Assembly: GCA_025465095.1 (NCBI GenBank)
Contig: JAODME010000012.1
Coordinates: forward strand, 1 to 64,000
DNA from: Microbacteriaceae bacterium
GTDB lineage: Bacteria > Actinomycetota > Actinomycetes > Actinomycetales > Microbacteriaceae
Direction: 5' to 3'
Length of the DNA: 64,000 bases
Position 1 is the stretch's first letter; each line of letters begins with the position of its first letter. Under the pieces are notes generated by a model that saw only the letters and a list, made by a program, of their open reading frames with translations, ran no database searches and had not been told where the DNA came from. The position numbers and the translations under genes are program-made. Below, one piece after another: positions 1 through 8,911 of this stretch.

Positions 1-386
1 GATTTACGCCCCCCTTGAGACAACGTGCTTCGAGTGAGCGCACTCTCGTACTGCACGCGGTGACCTCACCGTGCCGCGCTAGACGAGGAATCAGTTGCGA
101 GAAAGATATAGCGTCGCGCCTCTGACCAGGAACTGCTGAAGGTTCTGCGACTCTTCCCGGGCCGCGAAGAGGATCTCCGTAGTCAGAACTGCTTCGACCC
201 CGATTGGCGTTTGTGCTGACGGTGACGCGACGATAGAAACTCCACTGAAAAGCCTCGGGACGTTAGCGCGTCAGCAAACGCGAGCAGGTTGACCACCCTG
301 CAGGGGTCGTCGGTCTACACGGCGGACTCCGACGGTTTGCGGGCGATGAGCTGCTGCACTCCGCGTGTGTCGACGCCACCCTCCCA
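1..386. other. No recognisable gene
   Basis: This stretch downstream of the ion-channel gene holds no open frame that I can match to a family. One minus-strand frame stays open from about position 270 to the window edge but has no start codon in a sensible context and no recognisable motif. In GC-rich DNA an open frame of that size occurs by chance. It may be the tail of a gene lying to the left, or spacer. Confidence 0.4.
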
Positions 387-1070
387 CTATTGGTGCGCCG
401 GCGGCGCGGCCTCAGCCGCAGGCTCCCGCTCAACCGGAGCCCCCTTGATCTGCTCCACGAACCAGGAGGCGATCGTCGCGGTGACGGACCCGATCAGCGC
501 GATGCCAGCGATCATCAAGCCGCCGGCGATGACCCGGCCGAGGGGGGTTACAGGGAAGAAGTCGCCGTAGCCGACCGTGGTGATGGTGACGAACGCCCAC
601 CAGATGGCGTCGCCGAAGTTCAGGATGTTCGCGCCTGCCGCGTTCTGCTCCGCGTCGAGGATCGCCAGACCTGCCACCAGGACGAGCAGGGCCGCGGTGG
701 AGAACACGTAGATGCTCACCCGACTGCGGAGCGCGTTACCGGCAGTCCTGTGCAGCACCTCGATGAGGCGCACCAGACGGAGGAGCCGAAGCGGGCGGAG
801 GACGGGGAGTACGACGACGAGGAACTCGGGCAGGTGGGTAATGAACCAGCGGCCATGGTTCTGGGCGAGGACGAGACTGACGACGTAGTCAACACCGAAG
901 AGCACCCAGGTGACTGTCATGATCAGTTCGGGGACGGCGTCGTTAGGCGCCTGAAGGTTTCCAATGACGGCCCCGGCATACGCGCCGAGGAAGATGACGG
1001 CGGCCACGGCCAGCGGCCATTCGGTGAGCCGTCTCCACCGATCGGTGGTCAAGTGAATCGGTAGGGTCAC
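387..1070 (-). CDS. Voltage-gated-type potassium channel subunit
   Basis: A six-helix-type K+ channel of the plasma membrane. The translation shows hydrophobic segments typical of S1-S6, an S4-like helix at residues 92-107 with Arg at 92, 95, 98 and 101, and the selectivity filter TVGYGD at residues 165-170 between the last two helices. The C-terminal tail is short, so there is no RCK or cyclic-nucleotide domain. I chose the GTG at 1070 (227 aa) because AGGAGG sits six bases before it. A longer frame opens at 1142 but has no ribosome binding site. It lies tail-out from the RamB-like gene with no obvious operon partner. Family is clear; gating and ion flux are inferred. Confidence 0.88.
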   Translation of the reverse strand: MTLPIHLTTDRWRRLTEWPLAVAAVIFLGAYAGAVIGNLQAPNDAVPELIMTVTWVLFGVDYVVSLVLAQNHGRWFITHLPEFLVVVLPVLRPLRLLRLVRLIEVLHRTAGNALRSRVSIYVFSTAALLVLVAGLAILDAEQNAAGANILNFGDAIWWAFVTITTVGYGDFFPVTPLGRVIAGGLMIAGIALIGSVTATIASWFVEQIKGAPVEREPAAEAAPPAHQ

Positions 1071-1171
1071 GCCCGGCCTCCTGGTCAAGCGGTTCGGGCC
1101 CGCGAAGTAGCTACCGCGGTGGGAACGTTCCTGGTCGCGCATGCCGACGCGCCTGCTCGGCGACGGTTCGC

Positions 1172-2602
1172 CTATTCCCGCGGCGCGTGCGTGTCGAGGA
1201 ATTCGTACACCTCGGTGCTGTCCACGCCCGAGAACACCCCGGCGGGCATCGCGGCCAGCAGCGAGCTGTTCAGCCGGGCGCTGGGGAGTGAGTGCTGTTC
1301 CCAGCGGCGCGCCAGGTCAATGGGAGGGCGGCGGCAGCATCCCTCGTCCGGGCAGGTGGAACTCGCCCGATTCGTGGTGTCGCGCCCTCGGAACCACTTG
1401 ACGTGTGCGAACGGCGTGCCGACGCTCACTGAAAAGTCGCCCCGCGCGGTGGACTGGATGCGCGACGTGCACCAGTAGGTTCCCGTTGGCTTGTCGGTGT
1501 ACTGGTGGTACGGACTGAAGCGGTCGGCCATGTCAAAGACGCGGCGTGCGCTCCAGTGTCGGCAGACGAGCTGACCCTCAACCGCGCCAAGGGCGTCGGT
1601 CGGGAACTGCACCCGGTCGTTCTCGTAGGCCTTGGAGATCGTGCCGCTCTCGTGCACCTTGAGGAAGTGCACAGGAATACCGAGGTGATGGGTGGCGAGA
1701 TTGGAGAACCGGTGGGCGGCCGTCTCGTAGCTGACCGCGAAGGCGTCACGGAGGTCCTCGACCGAGAGTTCGCGCTTCTCCTTGGCGCTGGTGAGGAACT
1801 CGACCGCGGATCGCTCGGGGATGAGGAGCGCCGCGGCAAGGTAGTTCGTCTCCACCCGCTGGCGCAGGAAGTCGGCGTAGTCGCGCGGCTCGGTGACACC
1901 GAGCACGTTGCTCGCGAGGGCCTGCAGCAGCGTCGTTCGTGCGTCGCTGCCATCGGACTGACCGACCGGAAGGTAGATGCGGCCGTTCCTGAGGTCGGTG
2001 ACGCTGCGGGTCGAGGTAGGCAGGTCGGGAACGTAGTGCAGTGAGAACCCGAGGGTGGTGGCGAGATCGGATGCCACGCGCTGCGATAGCGGACCGCCCG
2101 GGTGATCGACAGCATCCAGCAGCTTCTTCGCGGCCTGCTCCAACTCCGGGAAGTAGTTGTTGCGATGTCGCATTGTGCGGCGCAGCTCGGTGTTCACCAA
2201 TCTGGCCTCCTCGGGCGTGGCCGCACGCTCGCGGAGCAGGCGCTGCAACTCGTCATGCAACGCGAGGATCGTCTCGATCGCCTCATCACTGAGAGACTTC
2301 CGCACGGGAAGGGCGGGCAGCGGGAGTGAAGTGTAGAGCGGTCCGCGCTGGGCGCGCTCGAGCGCGATCTCGAGCGCCGCGCGTTTCGACGGGGGCTCCG
2401 GATTCATCAGCTCGTCGATGGTCACACCGAGGATCCGGGCAAGGCGTTGCACCTCGCCGAGCTTCAACTCTCGCTTGCCGTTCTCGATCACCGATATCTG
2501 GGACGGCGCGCGCCCGAGCGCGGCACCGAGGCTGTCCAGGGTGAAACCGCGCTCCGACCGGAGTTGGCGGATGCGGCGGCCGATCGTGAGTGAGTCGAAC
2601 AT
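1172..2602 (-). CDS. ramB: RamB-like XRE-family regulator of acetate metabolism
   Basis: Cytoplasmic transcription factor of the short-chain fatty acyl regulator group (XRE helix-turn-helix plus a large sensory part). The DNA-binding helix-turn-helix covers about residues 8-65. The middle corresponds to the ImmA/IrrE-like region, but I see no HExxH zinc motif, so peptidase activity is unlikely. The C-terminal part is Cys-rich, with CPDEGCC. The ATG at 2602 (476 aa) has GAGGA upstream and gives the usual RamB length; upstream ATGs at 2707 and 2641 lack a ribosome binding site. It is divergent from isocitrate lyase and malate synthase, the operon RamB controls in Corynebacterium, which supports the assignment. 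Confidence 0.85.
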   Translation of the reverse strand: MFDSLTIGRRIRQLRSERGFTLDSLGAALGRAPSQISVIENGKRELKLGEVQRLARILGVTIDELMNPEPPSKRAALEIALERAQRGPLYTSLPLPALPVRKSLSDEAIETILALHDELQRLLRERAATPEEARLVNTELRRTMRHRNNYFPELEQAAKKLLDAVDHPGGPLSQRVASDLATTLGFSLHYVPDLPTSTRSVTDLRNGRIYLPVGQSDGSDARTTLLQALASNVLGVTEPRDYADFLRQRVETNYLAAALLIPERSAVEFLTSAKEKRELSVEDLRDAFAVSYETAAHRFSNLATHHLGIPVHFLKVHESGTISKAYENDRVQFPTDALGAVEGQLVCRHWSARRVFDMADRFSPYHQYTDKPTGTYWCTSRIQSTARGDFSVSVGTPFAHVKWFRGRDTTNRASSTCPDEGCCRRPPIDLARRWEQHSLPSARLNSSLLAAMPAGVFSGVDSTEVYEFLDTHAPRE

Positions 2603-2766
2603 GTCTTCATCCTCGGTGGCGGCCCTCGGTGAATCAGTCATTAACCAAGCGTGCCATCGATCGTTCTTCCGCGGAATAGAAAAAATGGTTATCTTCCGGC
2701 CGAACATCGGGTGAAGAACCTTCCATAGGGGCCCAGAGTCGAGGAACTACCAACGAAGGAGTTCTC
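2603..2766. promoter_or_regulatory. ramB/aceA divergent promoter region
   Basis: Shared control region between the RamB-like gene and aceA. It contains a perfect 10-bp palindrome TTCCGCGGAA at 2667-2676, a candidate regulator site, followed by an A-rich stretch. AAGGAG precedes the aceA ATG. I did not find a clear match to the corynebacterial RamB box, so the operator assignment is only a suggestion. Confidence 0.4.
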
Positions 2767-4059
2767 ATGACGAGCAACCGCCCCGGCGACCAGAGTCAAA
2801 CCGCGACCGAGCTGGAGAACCAGTGGAAGACCGACGCGCGCTGGAGCGGAATCGTCCGTGACTACTCCGCCGAAGACGTTATCGCCCTCCGCGGTTCCGT
2901 TCAGGAAAAGCACACCCTCGCCGAGCGCGGCGCCGAGAGACTCTGGCGCCTCATCAACGAGGACGGCTGGGTCGCCGCCCTCGGCGCGCTCACCGGCAAC
3001 CAGGCCGTGCAGCAGGTGCGCGCCGGGCTGAAGGCGATCTACCTGAGCGGCTGGCAGGTCGCCGCCGACGGGAACCTCTCCAGCCAGACCTACCCCGACC
3101 AAAGCCTCTACCCGGTGAACTCCGTGCCATCCGTCGTCCGCCGCATCAACAACGCGCTTTTGCGGGCCGACCAGATAGACCACTCCGAAGGCGGTACGGA
3201 CACTGATTGGCTGGCCCCCATCGTCGCGGACGCCGAAGCCGGCTTCGGTGGCCCCCTCAACGCATACGAGTTGATGGCCTCGATGATCGCCGCCGGCGCC
3301 GCCGGCGTGCACTGGGAAGATCAGCTGGCGTCAGAGAAGAAATGCGGGCACATGGGCGGAAAGGTGCTCGTGCCTACCGGTCAGCACATCCGCACCCTCA
3401 ATGCGGCGAGGCTGGCGGCGGATGTGGCGGGCGTGCCGTCGATCATCATCGCGCGCACCGATTCGCTCGACGCGAACCTCATCACGAGCGACGTCGACGA
3501 GCGCGACCGACCGTTCCTCACGGGCGAGCGCACCGCCGACGGGTTCTATGGGACACGTCCGGGCATCGGTACCGTGCTCACCCGCGGCCATGCCTACGCC
3601 CCGTACGCCGACCTGCTCTGGGTTGAGAGCGCAGAACCGGACCTCGAGCTCGCACGCACATTCGCGGAGAGCATCCATGGGGAATTTCCGGGCAAGAAGC
3701 TCGCCTACAACTGCTCACCGTCGTTCAATTGGAAGCTGCGGCTCGATGACGCGCAGATCGCAAGCTTCCAGCGGGAGCTCGCCGCGATGGGTTACGCGTT
3801 TCAGTTCATCACTCTCGCCGGATTCCACTCGCTCAATCACTCGATGTACACGCTCGCGCGGGACTACTCGCAGCGGCACATGAGCGCGTACGTGGCACTG
3901 CAGGAAGCCGAGTTCGCCTCGGAGCCGGACGGGTACACAGCAACGAGGCATCAGCGCGAGGTCGGCACCGGCTACTTCGACCGCATAGCGACGGCACTCA
4001 ACCCATACAGTTCAACGCTCGCTCTCGCCGGTTCGACCGAGACCGCGCAATTCCACTAG
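2767..4059 (+). CDS. aceA: Isocitrate lyase
   Basis: Cleaves isocitrate to succinate and glyoxylate, the first step of the glyoxylate shunt used for growth on acetate or fatty acids. The catalytic signature KKCGH is present with the active-site Cys at residue 193, and the metal-binding DAEAGFGG region lies just before it. The length of 430 aa is that of the bacterial enzyme. The ATG has AAGGAG upstream. aceB follows 16 bases later, so the two enzymes of the shunt form one operon, divergent from the RamB-like regulator that probably controls them. Confidence 0.97.
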   Translation: MTSNRPGDQSQTATELENQWKTDARWSGIVRDYSAEDVIALRGSVQEKHTLAERGAERLWRLINEDGWVAALGALTGNQAVQQVRAGLKAIYLSGWQVAADGNLSSQTYPDQSLYPVNSVPSVVRRINNALLRADQIDHSEGGTDTDWLAPIVADAEAGFGGPLNAYELMASMIAAGAAGVHWEDQLASEKKCGHMGGKVLVPTGQHIRTLNAARLAADVAGVPSIIIARTDSLDANLITSDVDERDRPFLTGERTADGFYGTRPGIGTVLTRGHAYAPYADLLWVESAEPDLELARTFAESIHGEFPGKKLAYNCSPSFNWKLRLDDAQIASFQRELAAMGYAFQFITLAGFHSLNHSMYTLARDYSQRHMSAYVALQEAEFASEPDGYTATRHQREVGTGYFDRIATALNPYSSTLALAGSTETAQFH

Positions 4060-4075
4060 ACAAAAGGACACCATC

Positions 4076-5704
4076 ATGAACACGAGACTCGAGATCATCG
4101 GCCCGCTCCACGAGCGCTTCGACGAAATCCTTACCCCGGACGCCCTGAATTTTCTCAGCCGTCTGCACGACCAGTTTGCCGGTAGGCGACACGAGAGGCT
4201 TGCGGCGCGGATGCAGCAGCGCAAGGACATCGACAACGGTCGGGACCCCAGGTTCCTGTCCGAGACCGCGGCGATCCGCGAGGATGCGACGTGGCGCGTC
4301 GCCGGGGCCGGGCCCGGCTTGGAGGACCGCCGCGTCGAGATCACCGGTCCGACCGATCGCAAGATGACGATCAACGCCCTGAACTCGGGCGCCAAAGTGT
4401 GGCTTGCCGACCATGAGGACGCCATGAGCCCCACCTGGACGAACGTTATCGGCGGGCAGCTCAACCTATTCGATGCGATCCGCGGCCACCTCGAGTTCAC
4501 AGGGGAGGACGGCAAGCAGTACAGCGTTGGCGAGAACACCCCGACGATTGTGATGCGCCCGCGAGGGTGGCATTTGGTTGAGAAGCACCTGCGCTTCACT
4601 GACCGTGCCGGTTTGAGGACACCGGCATCCGGGTCTCTCGTCGACTTCGGGCTGTACTTCCTGCATAACGCGAAGGAGCTCATGGCCGGCGGAACCGGCC
4701 CGTACTTTTATCTGCCGAAACTCGAGAATCACCTCGAGGCCCGACTCTGGGACGATATCTTCACGTTCTCGGAGAACGCGATCGGAGTGCCGCATGGCAC
4801 GATCAGGGCGACGGTGCTGATCGAGACCATCTCCGCGGCGTTCGAGATGGAGGAGATTCTCTACGAGTTGCAGCATCACTGCGCAGGACTCAACGCCGGG
4901 CGTTGGGACTACATCTTCAGCATCATCAAGAGCTTTCGCGGGCGCGGTACTTCATTCGTGCTACCCGACCGTGCGCGTATCACGATGACGGTGCCGTTCA
5001 TGCGCGCCTACACCGAACTCCTCGTCTCGACCTGCCACCGGCGTGGAGCATATGCCATCGGAGGCATGAGCGCATTCATCCCTAACCGGCGCGATCCGGA
5101 GGTGACCGCGTTGGCCCTCGAGCAGGTTCGCGAGGACAAGCGCCGCGAGGCGTTGGACGGCTTCGATGGCACCTGGGTCGCGCACCCGGGGCTCATCGAT
5201 GCCGCTCGCGGCGAGTTCGACGCGGTACTCGGCGAGCGACCGCACCAGCTGGACCGTTCGCGCGACGACGTTCGTGTGACCGCGGTCGATCTGCTTGACC
5301 TACGAATACCGAATCAGGTGACTGATTTCGGCGTGCGCACCAACGTGTCGATCGCCGTCCGCTACCTCGAGAGTTGGCTGCGCGGGGTAGGCGCCGCAGC
5401 AATTGACAACCTGATGGAGGATGCGGCGACCGCCGAGATCAGCAGGTCCCAGTTGTGGCAGTGGATGCACCAGCGCGTCGTCACCGCGGAGGGAACTACC
5501 GTGTCGAAGCAAACCGTCGAGGCGCACCTCGCCGGTGTGCTCGCGGGCGTCGACCGATCGCCCGGCGACCAATTCGACGCTGCAGTCGAGATCTTCCGCG
5601 AAGTCACCCTCGGCGAGGACTTCCCGACCTTCCTGACCTTGGGCGCGTACGCCCGATACCTCGTCGACGAGTCCCAGCCTGCCCTGGCGGTCGCCTACGC
5701 ATAG
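4076..5704 (+). CDS. aceB: Malate synthase A
   Basis: Condenses glyoxylate with acetyl-CoA to give malate, completing the glyoxylate shunt. The family signature GLNAGRWDYIF is visible near residue 270, and 542 aa is the normal length for isoform A, shorter than the roughly 720 aa of isoform G. AAAGGA precedes the ATG. It is the second gene of the aceA-aceB operon and ends close to the convergent csrA gene. Confidence 0.97.
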   Translation: MNTRLEIIGPLHERFDEILTPDALNFLSRLHDQFAGRRHERLAARMQQRKDIDNGRDPRFLSETAAIREDATWRVAGAGPGLEDRRVEITGPTDRKMTINALNSGAKVWLADHEDAMSPTWTNVIGGQLNLFDAIRGHLEFTGEDGKQYSVGENTPTIVMRPRGWHLVEKHLRFTDRAGLRTPASGSLVDFGLYFLHNAKELMAGGTGPYFYLPKLENHLEARLWDDIFTFSENAIGVPHGTIRATVLIETISAAFEMEEILYELQHHCAGLNAGRWDYIFSIIKSFRGRGTSFVLPDRARITMTVPFMRAYTELLVSTCHRRGAYAIGGMSAFIPNRRDPEVTALALEQVREDKRREALDGFDGTWVAHPGLIDAARGEFDAVLGERPHQLDRSRDDVRVTAVDLLDLRIPNQVTDFGVRTNVSIAVRYLESWLRGVGAAAIDNLMEDAATAEISRSQLWQWMHQRVVTAEGTTVSKQTVEAHLAGVLAGVDRSPGDQFDAAVEIFREVTLGEDFPTFLTLGAYARYLVDESQPALAVAYA

Positions 5705-5710
5705 GGCGCA

Positions 5711-5744
5711 TAGGGCGGCGAACGACTTGAGCAGTGGCGCCCTA
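5711..5744. terminator. Possible bidirectional hairpin between aceB and csrA
   Basis: A 7-bp inverted repeat, TAGGGCG at 5711-5717 and CGCCCTA at 5738-5744, lies between two convergent genes and overlaps the csrA stop codon. There is no T-run and the loop is about 20 bases, so it is a weak terminator candidate supported mainly by position. Confidence 0.25.
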
Positions 5745-6038
5745 CGTGCTCGAAGCGTCCTCGACCGGGGAATCCACTGCAACGATCGGGCCGACGATCG
5801 CCGCAGCAGGGGCGAGGCCCAACGCCGCCTTGATGCGATTCTCGTCATCCAGGGTGGCCTGACTGGCAGCGACGTTGGATTCGGTCACGGCACGCACAAT
5901 CTCTTCTCGCTGAATCCGAACACCCTTCGGGGCGTCGATACCGATCCGCACTCCGTCGCCGCGCGTGTCGAGAACGGTGAGGACGATGTCGTCACCGATC
6001 AGCAGGCGCTCCCCTGACTTGCGCGTGAGAACCAGCAT
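5742..6038 (-). CDS. csrA: CsrA translational regulator, C-terminally extended
   Basis: RNA-binding dimer that represses translation by covering GGA motifs near ribosome binding sites. The first 60 or so residues are a standard CsrA fold, beginning MLVLTRKSGE and containing the VRIGIDAPK strand. A further 30-odd Ala-rich residues extend past the usual 61-75 aa end, giving 98 aa. It starts 4 bases after the FlhF-like gene, so it is the last gene of the flagellar operon. Its likely partners are FliW (32556-32936) and the fliC leader, as in the Bacillus CsrA-FliW-flagellin switch. Confidence 0.93.
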   Translation of the reverse strand: MLVLTRKSGERLLIGDDIVLTVLDTRGDGVRIGIDAPKGVRIQREEIVRAVTESNVAASQATLDDENRIKAALGLAPAAAIVGPIVAVDSPVEDASST

Positions 6039-6042
6039 CCAC

Positions 6043-6870
6043 TCAGCCTATCGAAGTGCCGTGCACCCAGCCCACGGGCCAGCCGAGCGCATCGACAGAA
6101 TCGGGTGTGGCGGTGTCGTGCCGGCCAACCACGGCCATCGCCACCACTGGGCATACGTTCGCCACCGCCGCCACCCAGTTCGCGGTGTCCTCGGGTTTGC
6201 GGCTCGCATCGACGACGACCCACACCTGGTCGGCGGCTATCGACCGCAGCATGTCACCACTGACGGTTATGCCCCTGCGGCCGCTGCCGAGGCCGACGGC
6301 GACGATCGTTCCGCGACCGCTGCGCACGCCGGATGCCCTCGCCCCGAGTGCGCTGCGCCGACCGTCCACCCGCTCCAACCCCGCCGCGGCCACGGTCCCG
6401 GCGATGCAGACGGTCGCGTTGACAGAAGCGGCCATCGATACCGCGACGCCGAGCGGGTCGAGCCACACGCCGACGAGGGCAACAAGATCCCCAGCGGCGT
6501 TCATGAGCGGCGGTGCGACGCGTGCCGGTGCGGTCGGCGGTTCGGTGAAGCTCAGCGAGTCCATGAGCACGTCGAACTGTTCCGAGTGCGTCGAAATCGC
6601 GGCCGCCTGCTGCAACTGCGCTTCGGCTTCGTCTGCGTCATCGAGCAGGGTGGCCAATCCCGCACTCGAGGACGGGCGAGCGGATGCGACGGAATGATCG
6701 GGCACGACGACCGTCACTTCATAATGCTGCCGAGCCAGGAACCCCATGATTCCGCCGACCGTGACCTGCTCCGCCGCGACAATCTGGGCATCTGGACCGC
6801 ACTCCGCGAGAACCCTCGCCGGCAAGTCATCGAGGGTCCTGACCTCAAGATGTAAGTGTCGCCGGGGCAC
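6043..6870 (-). CDS. FlhF-like protein without a functional P-loop
   Basis: Occupies the flhF position directly after flhA. The N-terminus (about residues 7-56) matches the FlhF opening pattern, with CGPDAQIVAAEQV followed by a Gly pair and YEVTVVV. At residues 129-141 the strand LVALVG is kept but the Walker A Lys and Thr are replaced (GVWLDPLG instead of GxxGxGKT). Near residue 229 the TKLD guanine-specificity motif reads GRHD. So it looks like an FlhF-family SRP GTPase that cannot bind nucleotide in the usual way. FlhF normally helps to place flagella. At 275 aa it is shorter than typical FlhF. The GTG start at 6870 overlaps flhA by 26 bases. Confidence 0.62.
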   Translation of the reverse strand: MPRRHLHLEVRTLDDLPARVLAECGPDAQIVAAEQVTVGGIMGFLARQHYEVTVVVPDHSVASARPSSSAGLATLLDDADEAEAQLQQAAAISTHSEQFDVLMDSLSFTEPPTAPARVAPPLMNAAGDLVALVGVWLDPLGVAVSMAASVNATVCIAGTVAAAGLERVDGRRSALGARASGVRSGRGTIVAVGLGSGRRGITVSGDMLRSIAADQVWVVVDASRKPEDTANWVAAVANVCPVVAMAVVGRHDTATPDSVDALGWPVGWVHGTSIG

Positions 6871-8893
6871 GGATCACCCCGACGGTCTCGATATTCATAT
6901 TCGCCGAGGTTACCTCTTGGTAGGACAGCACCGGCAGTCCGCCGGACTGGGGCGCCACGAGACGTCGGATGGCGGAGCGCACGGCGGGCGCGCACACGAG
7001 CACCGCGGTCCTCCCGCTCGCCTGCACCGCATCGACGGTCTCCTTGAGCGACGCCAGCAGCGCTTCAATCCTGCCCTGGTCGAAAAGGATCTGCGTGCCC
7101 TGCTCGGAGGGCCGCATCGCCTCGAGCATCGACTGCTCGACGACCGGATCGATCATGATCACCCGCAACACGCTTCCATCGAGGTGCCGGGCTGCGATCG
7201 CCGGGCCGAGCGCCATCCGTGCGGCCTCGACGAGGGCTTCCGGTTCCGTCGAGACTTTCGCCCGCAGCGCGAGAGCCTCGTAGATCCGCGAAAGGTCATT
7301 GATCGGCACCTGTTCGGCGAGGAGCCCCTGCAACACGCGCTGCACCTCGGCGAGGGAGAGCAGCCCCGGCACAAGTTCGTCCACTGCGGCGGGGTTGACC
7401 TGCTTGACACCCTCGGTGAGTACCCGCACGTCTTCCCTCGTGAGCAGCCGGGCGGCGTTGCCGGTGATGATGGATGACAGGTGCGTGACCACCACGGAAA
7501 CCCGGTCGATGACGGTCGCGCCGGTGAGCTCCGCGCTGTGCCGCATCTCACTCGGCATCCACTTTCCGATGAGGCCGAACACGGGTTCGACGGTGGCCGC
7601 GCCGGGCAGGGAGTCGAGCGCGTCACCGAGCGCGAGCACCTTGCCTGCCGGGGCGATCCCGCGACCGGCTTCGACGCCGGCGATGCGGATCGCGTAGGTC
7701 GAAAGCGGCAAGTCGATGCTGTCGCGCGTACGCACCGGTGGCACGACGACGCCGAGGTCCATCGCGACCTTGCGTCGCAGCGCGCGAACTCGACCGAGCA
7801 GGTCATCCGAGGCACCCGAGACGAGGTCGACGAGGTCGGGCGCGAGCAGAATCTCGAGCGCGTGCACACGCATCTGATCGATGAGTTCCTCGGTGGTCTC
7901 AGCCTGAGGTGCGCGCTCGCTCACGGCCGCGGCATCCTGAACCGCTTTGTTCCGTGTCTCGGATACCTTGATGCGTTGGGCGGCGAACAGAAGCAGCGCC
8001 GCGACGATCAGGAACGGAATCAGCGGCATGCCGGGAATGAGCCCGAGCACGATCGCAGCGCAACCGGTGATCATCAGCGCCGTTCGCGATTGGGTCAGCT
8101 GGGACGACGCCGTCGAGCCCATGTCCGAATCCACGTTCGAGCGCGTCACGATCATGCCGGTCGACACGGCCATGAGAAGCGCCGGAATCTGGGTGACGAG
8201 TCCGTCACCGATCGTCAGCAATGTGTAGGTGCCCACCGCTTCCTCGACCGACATGCCGCGCTGCAGCATTCCGATTGCGATGCCACCGACGATGTTGATG
8301 ATGATGATGATGATGCCCGCGATCGCGTCGCCCTTGACGAACTTCGACGCGCCGTCCATCGCGCCGTAGAAGTCTGCTTCCGCGGAGACGGCCGCGCGGC
8401 GCTCGCGCGCCTCGGAGTCCGAGATGAGACCGGCGTTCAGATCGGCGTCGATCGCCATCTGCTTTCCCGGCATTGCGTCGAGGGTGAAGCGTGCACCCAC
8501 CTCGGCCACCCGCTCCGCGCCTTTCGTGACGACGACGAATTGGATGACGACGAGGATGAGGAAAACGACGGCGCCGATTACGAGCGAGCCGCCCACGGCG
8601 ACATGGCCGAACGCTTCGATGACCTGCCCGGCGTAGCCCTCACCGAGCACAAGCCGAGTGGAGGCGACGTTGATGCCGAGGCGGAACAGCGTCGCCACGA
8701 GCAGGAGGGACGGGAACACGGAAAAGTCGAGCGGCTTCTTCACGAACATGGTTGTCAGGAGAATGACCAGCGCGAAGAGGATGCTGATAATGATGAGCAG
8801 GTCGAGCAGCCAGGCGGGCACTGGCACGACGAGCAGCATGATGATGCCGACCACGCCGATCGGAACGGCGAGTTTGCCGAGATTAGAATTCAT
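6845..8893 (-). CDS. flhA: Flagellar export gate protein FlhA
   Basis: Large membrane component of the flagellar type III export gate. The N-terminal half (about residues 1-320) has eight hydrophobic segments with the conserved FHIPEP-family loop containing DAMPGKQMAID. The C-terminal half is the cytosolic ring that docks chaperone-substrate complexes. 682 aa is a standard length. It starts 18 bases after flhB and overlaps the FlhF-like gene at its end. Confidence 0.97.
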   Translation of the reverse strand: MNSNLGKLAVPIGVVGIIMLLVVPVPAWLLDLLIIISILFALVILLTTMFVKKPLDFSVFPSLLLVATLFRLGINVASTRLVLGEGYAGQVIEAFGHVAVGGSLVIGAVVFLILVVIQFVVVTKGAERVAEVGARFTLDAMPGKQMAIDADLNAGLISDSEARERRAAVSAEADFYGAMDGASKFVKGDAIAGIIIIIINIVGGIAIGMLQRGMSVEEAVGTYTLLTIGDGLVTQIPALLMAVSTGMIVTRSNVDSDMGSTASSQLTQSRTALMITGCAAIVLGLIPGMPLIPFLIVAALLLFAAQRIKVSETRNKAVQDAAAVSERAPQAETTEELIDQMRVHALEILLAPDLVDLVSGASDDLLGRVRALRRKVAMDLGVVVPPVRTRDSIDLPLSTYAIRIAGVEAGRGIAPAGKVLALGDALDSLPGAATVEPVFGLIGKWMPSEMRHSAELTGATVIDRVSVVVTHLSSIITGNAARLLTREDVRVLTEGVKQVNPAAVDELVPGLLSLAEVQRVLQGLLAEQVPINDLSRIYEALALRAKVSTEPEALVEAARMALGPAIAARHLDGSVLRVIMIDPVVEQSMLEAMRPSEQGTQILFDQGRIEALLASLKETVDAVQASGRTAVLVCAPAVRSAIRRLVAPQSGGLPVLSYQEVTSANMNIETVGVIRAPATLTS

Positions 8894-8911
8894 GTCCGTT
8901 GCCTCTTAGGT

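Noticed and set aside
390-1064. A 224-aa frame opposite the K+ channel
   Set aside because: Charged low-complexity translation without a recognisable domain, fully antisense to a gene with an intact selectivity filter.
2603-2766. A corynebacterial-type RamB box between ramB and aceA
   Set aside because: No sequence close to the known TTTGC-centred box was found; only an unrelated palindrome (TTCCGCGGAA) stands out.
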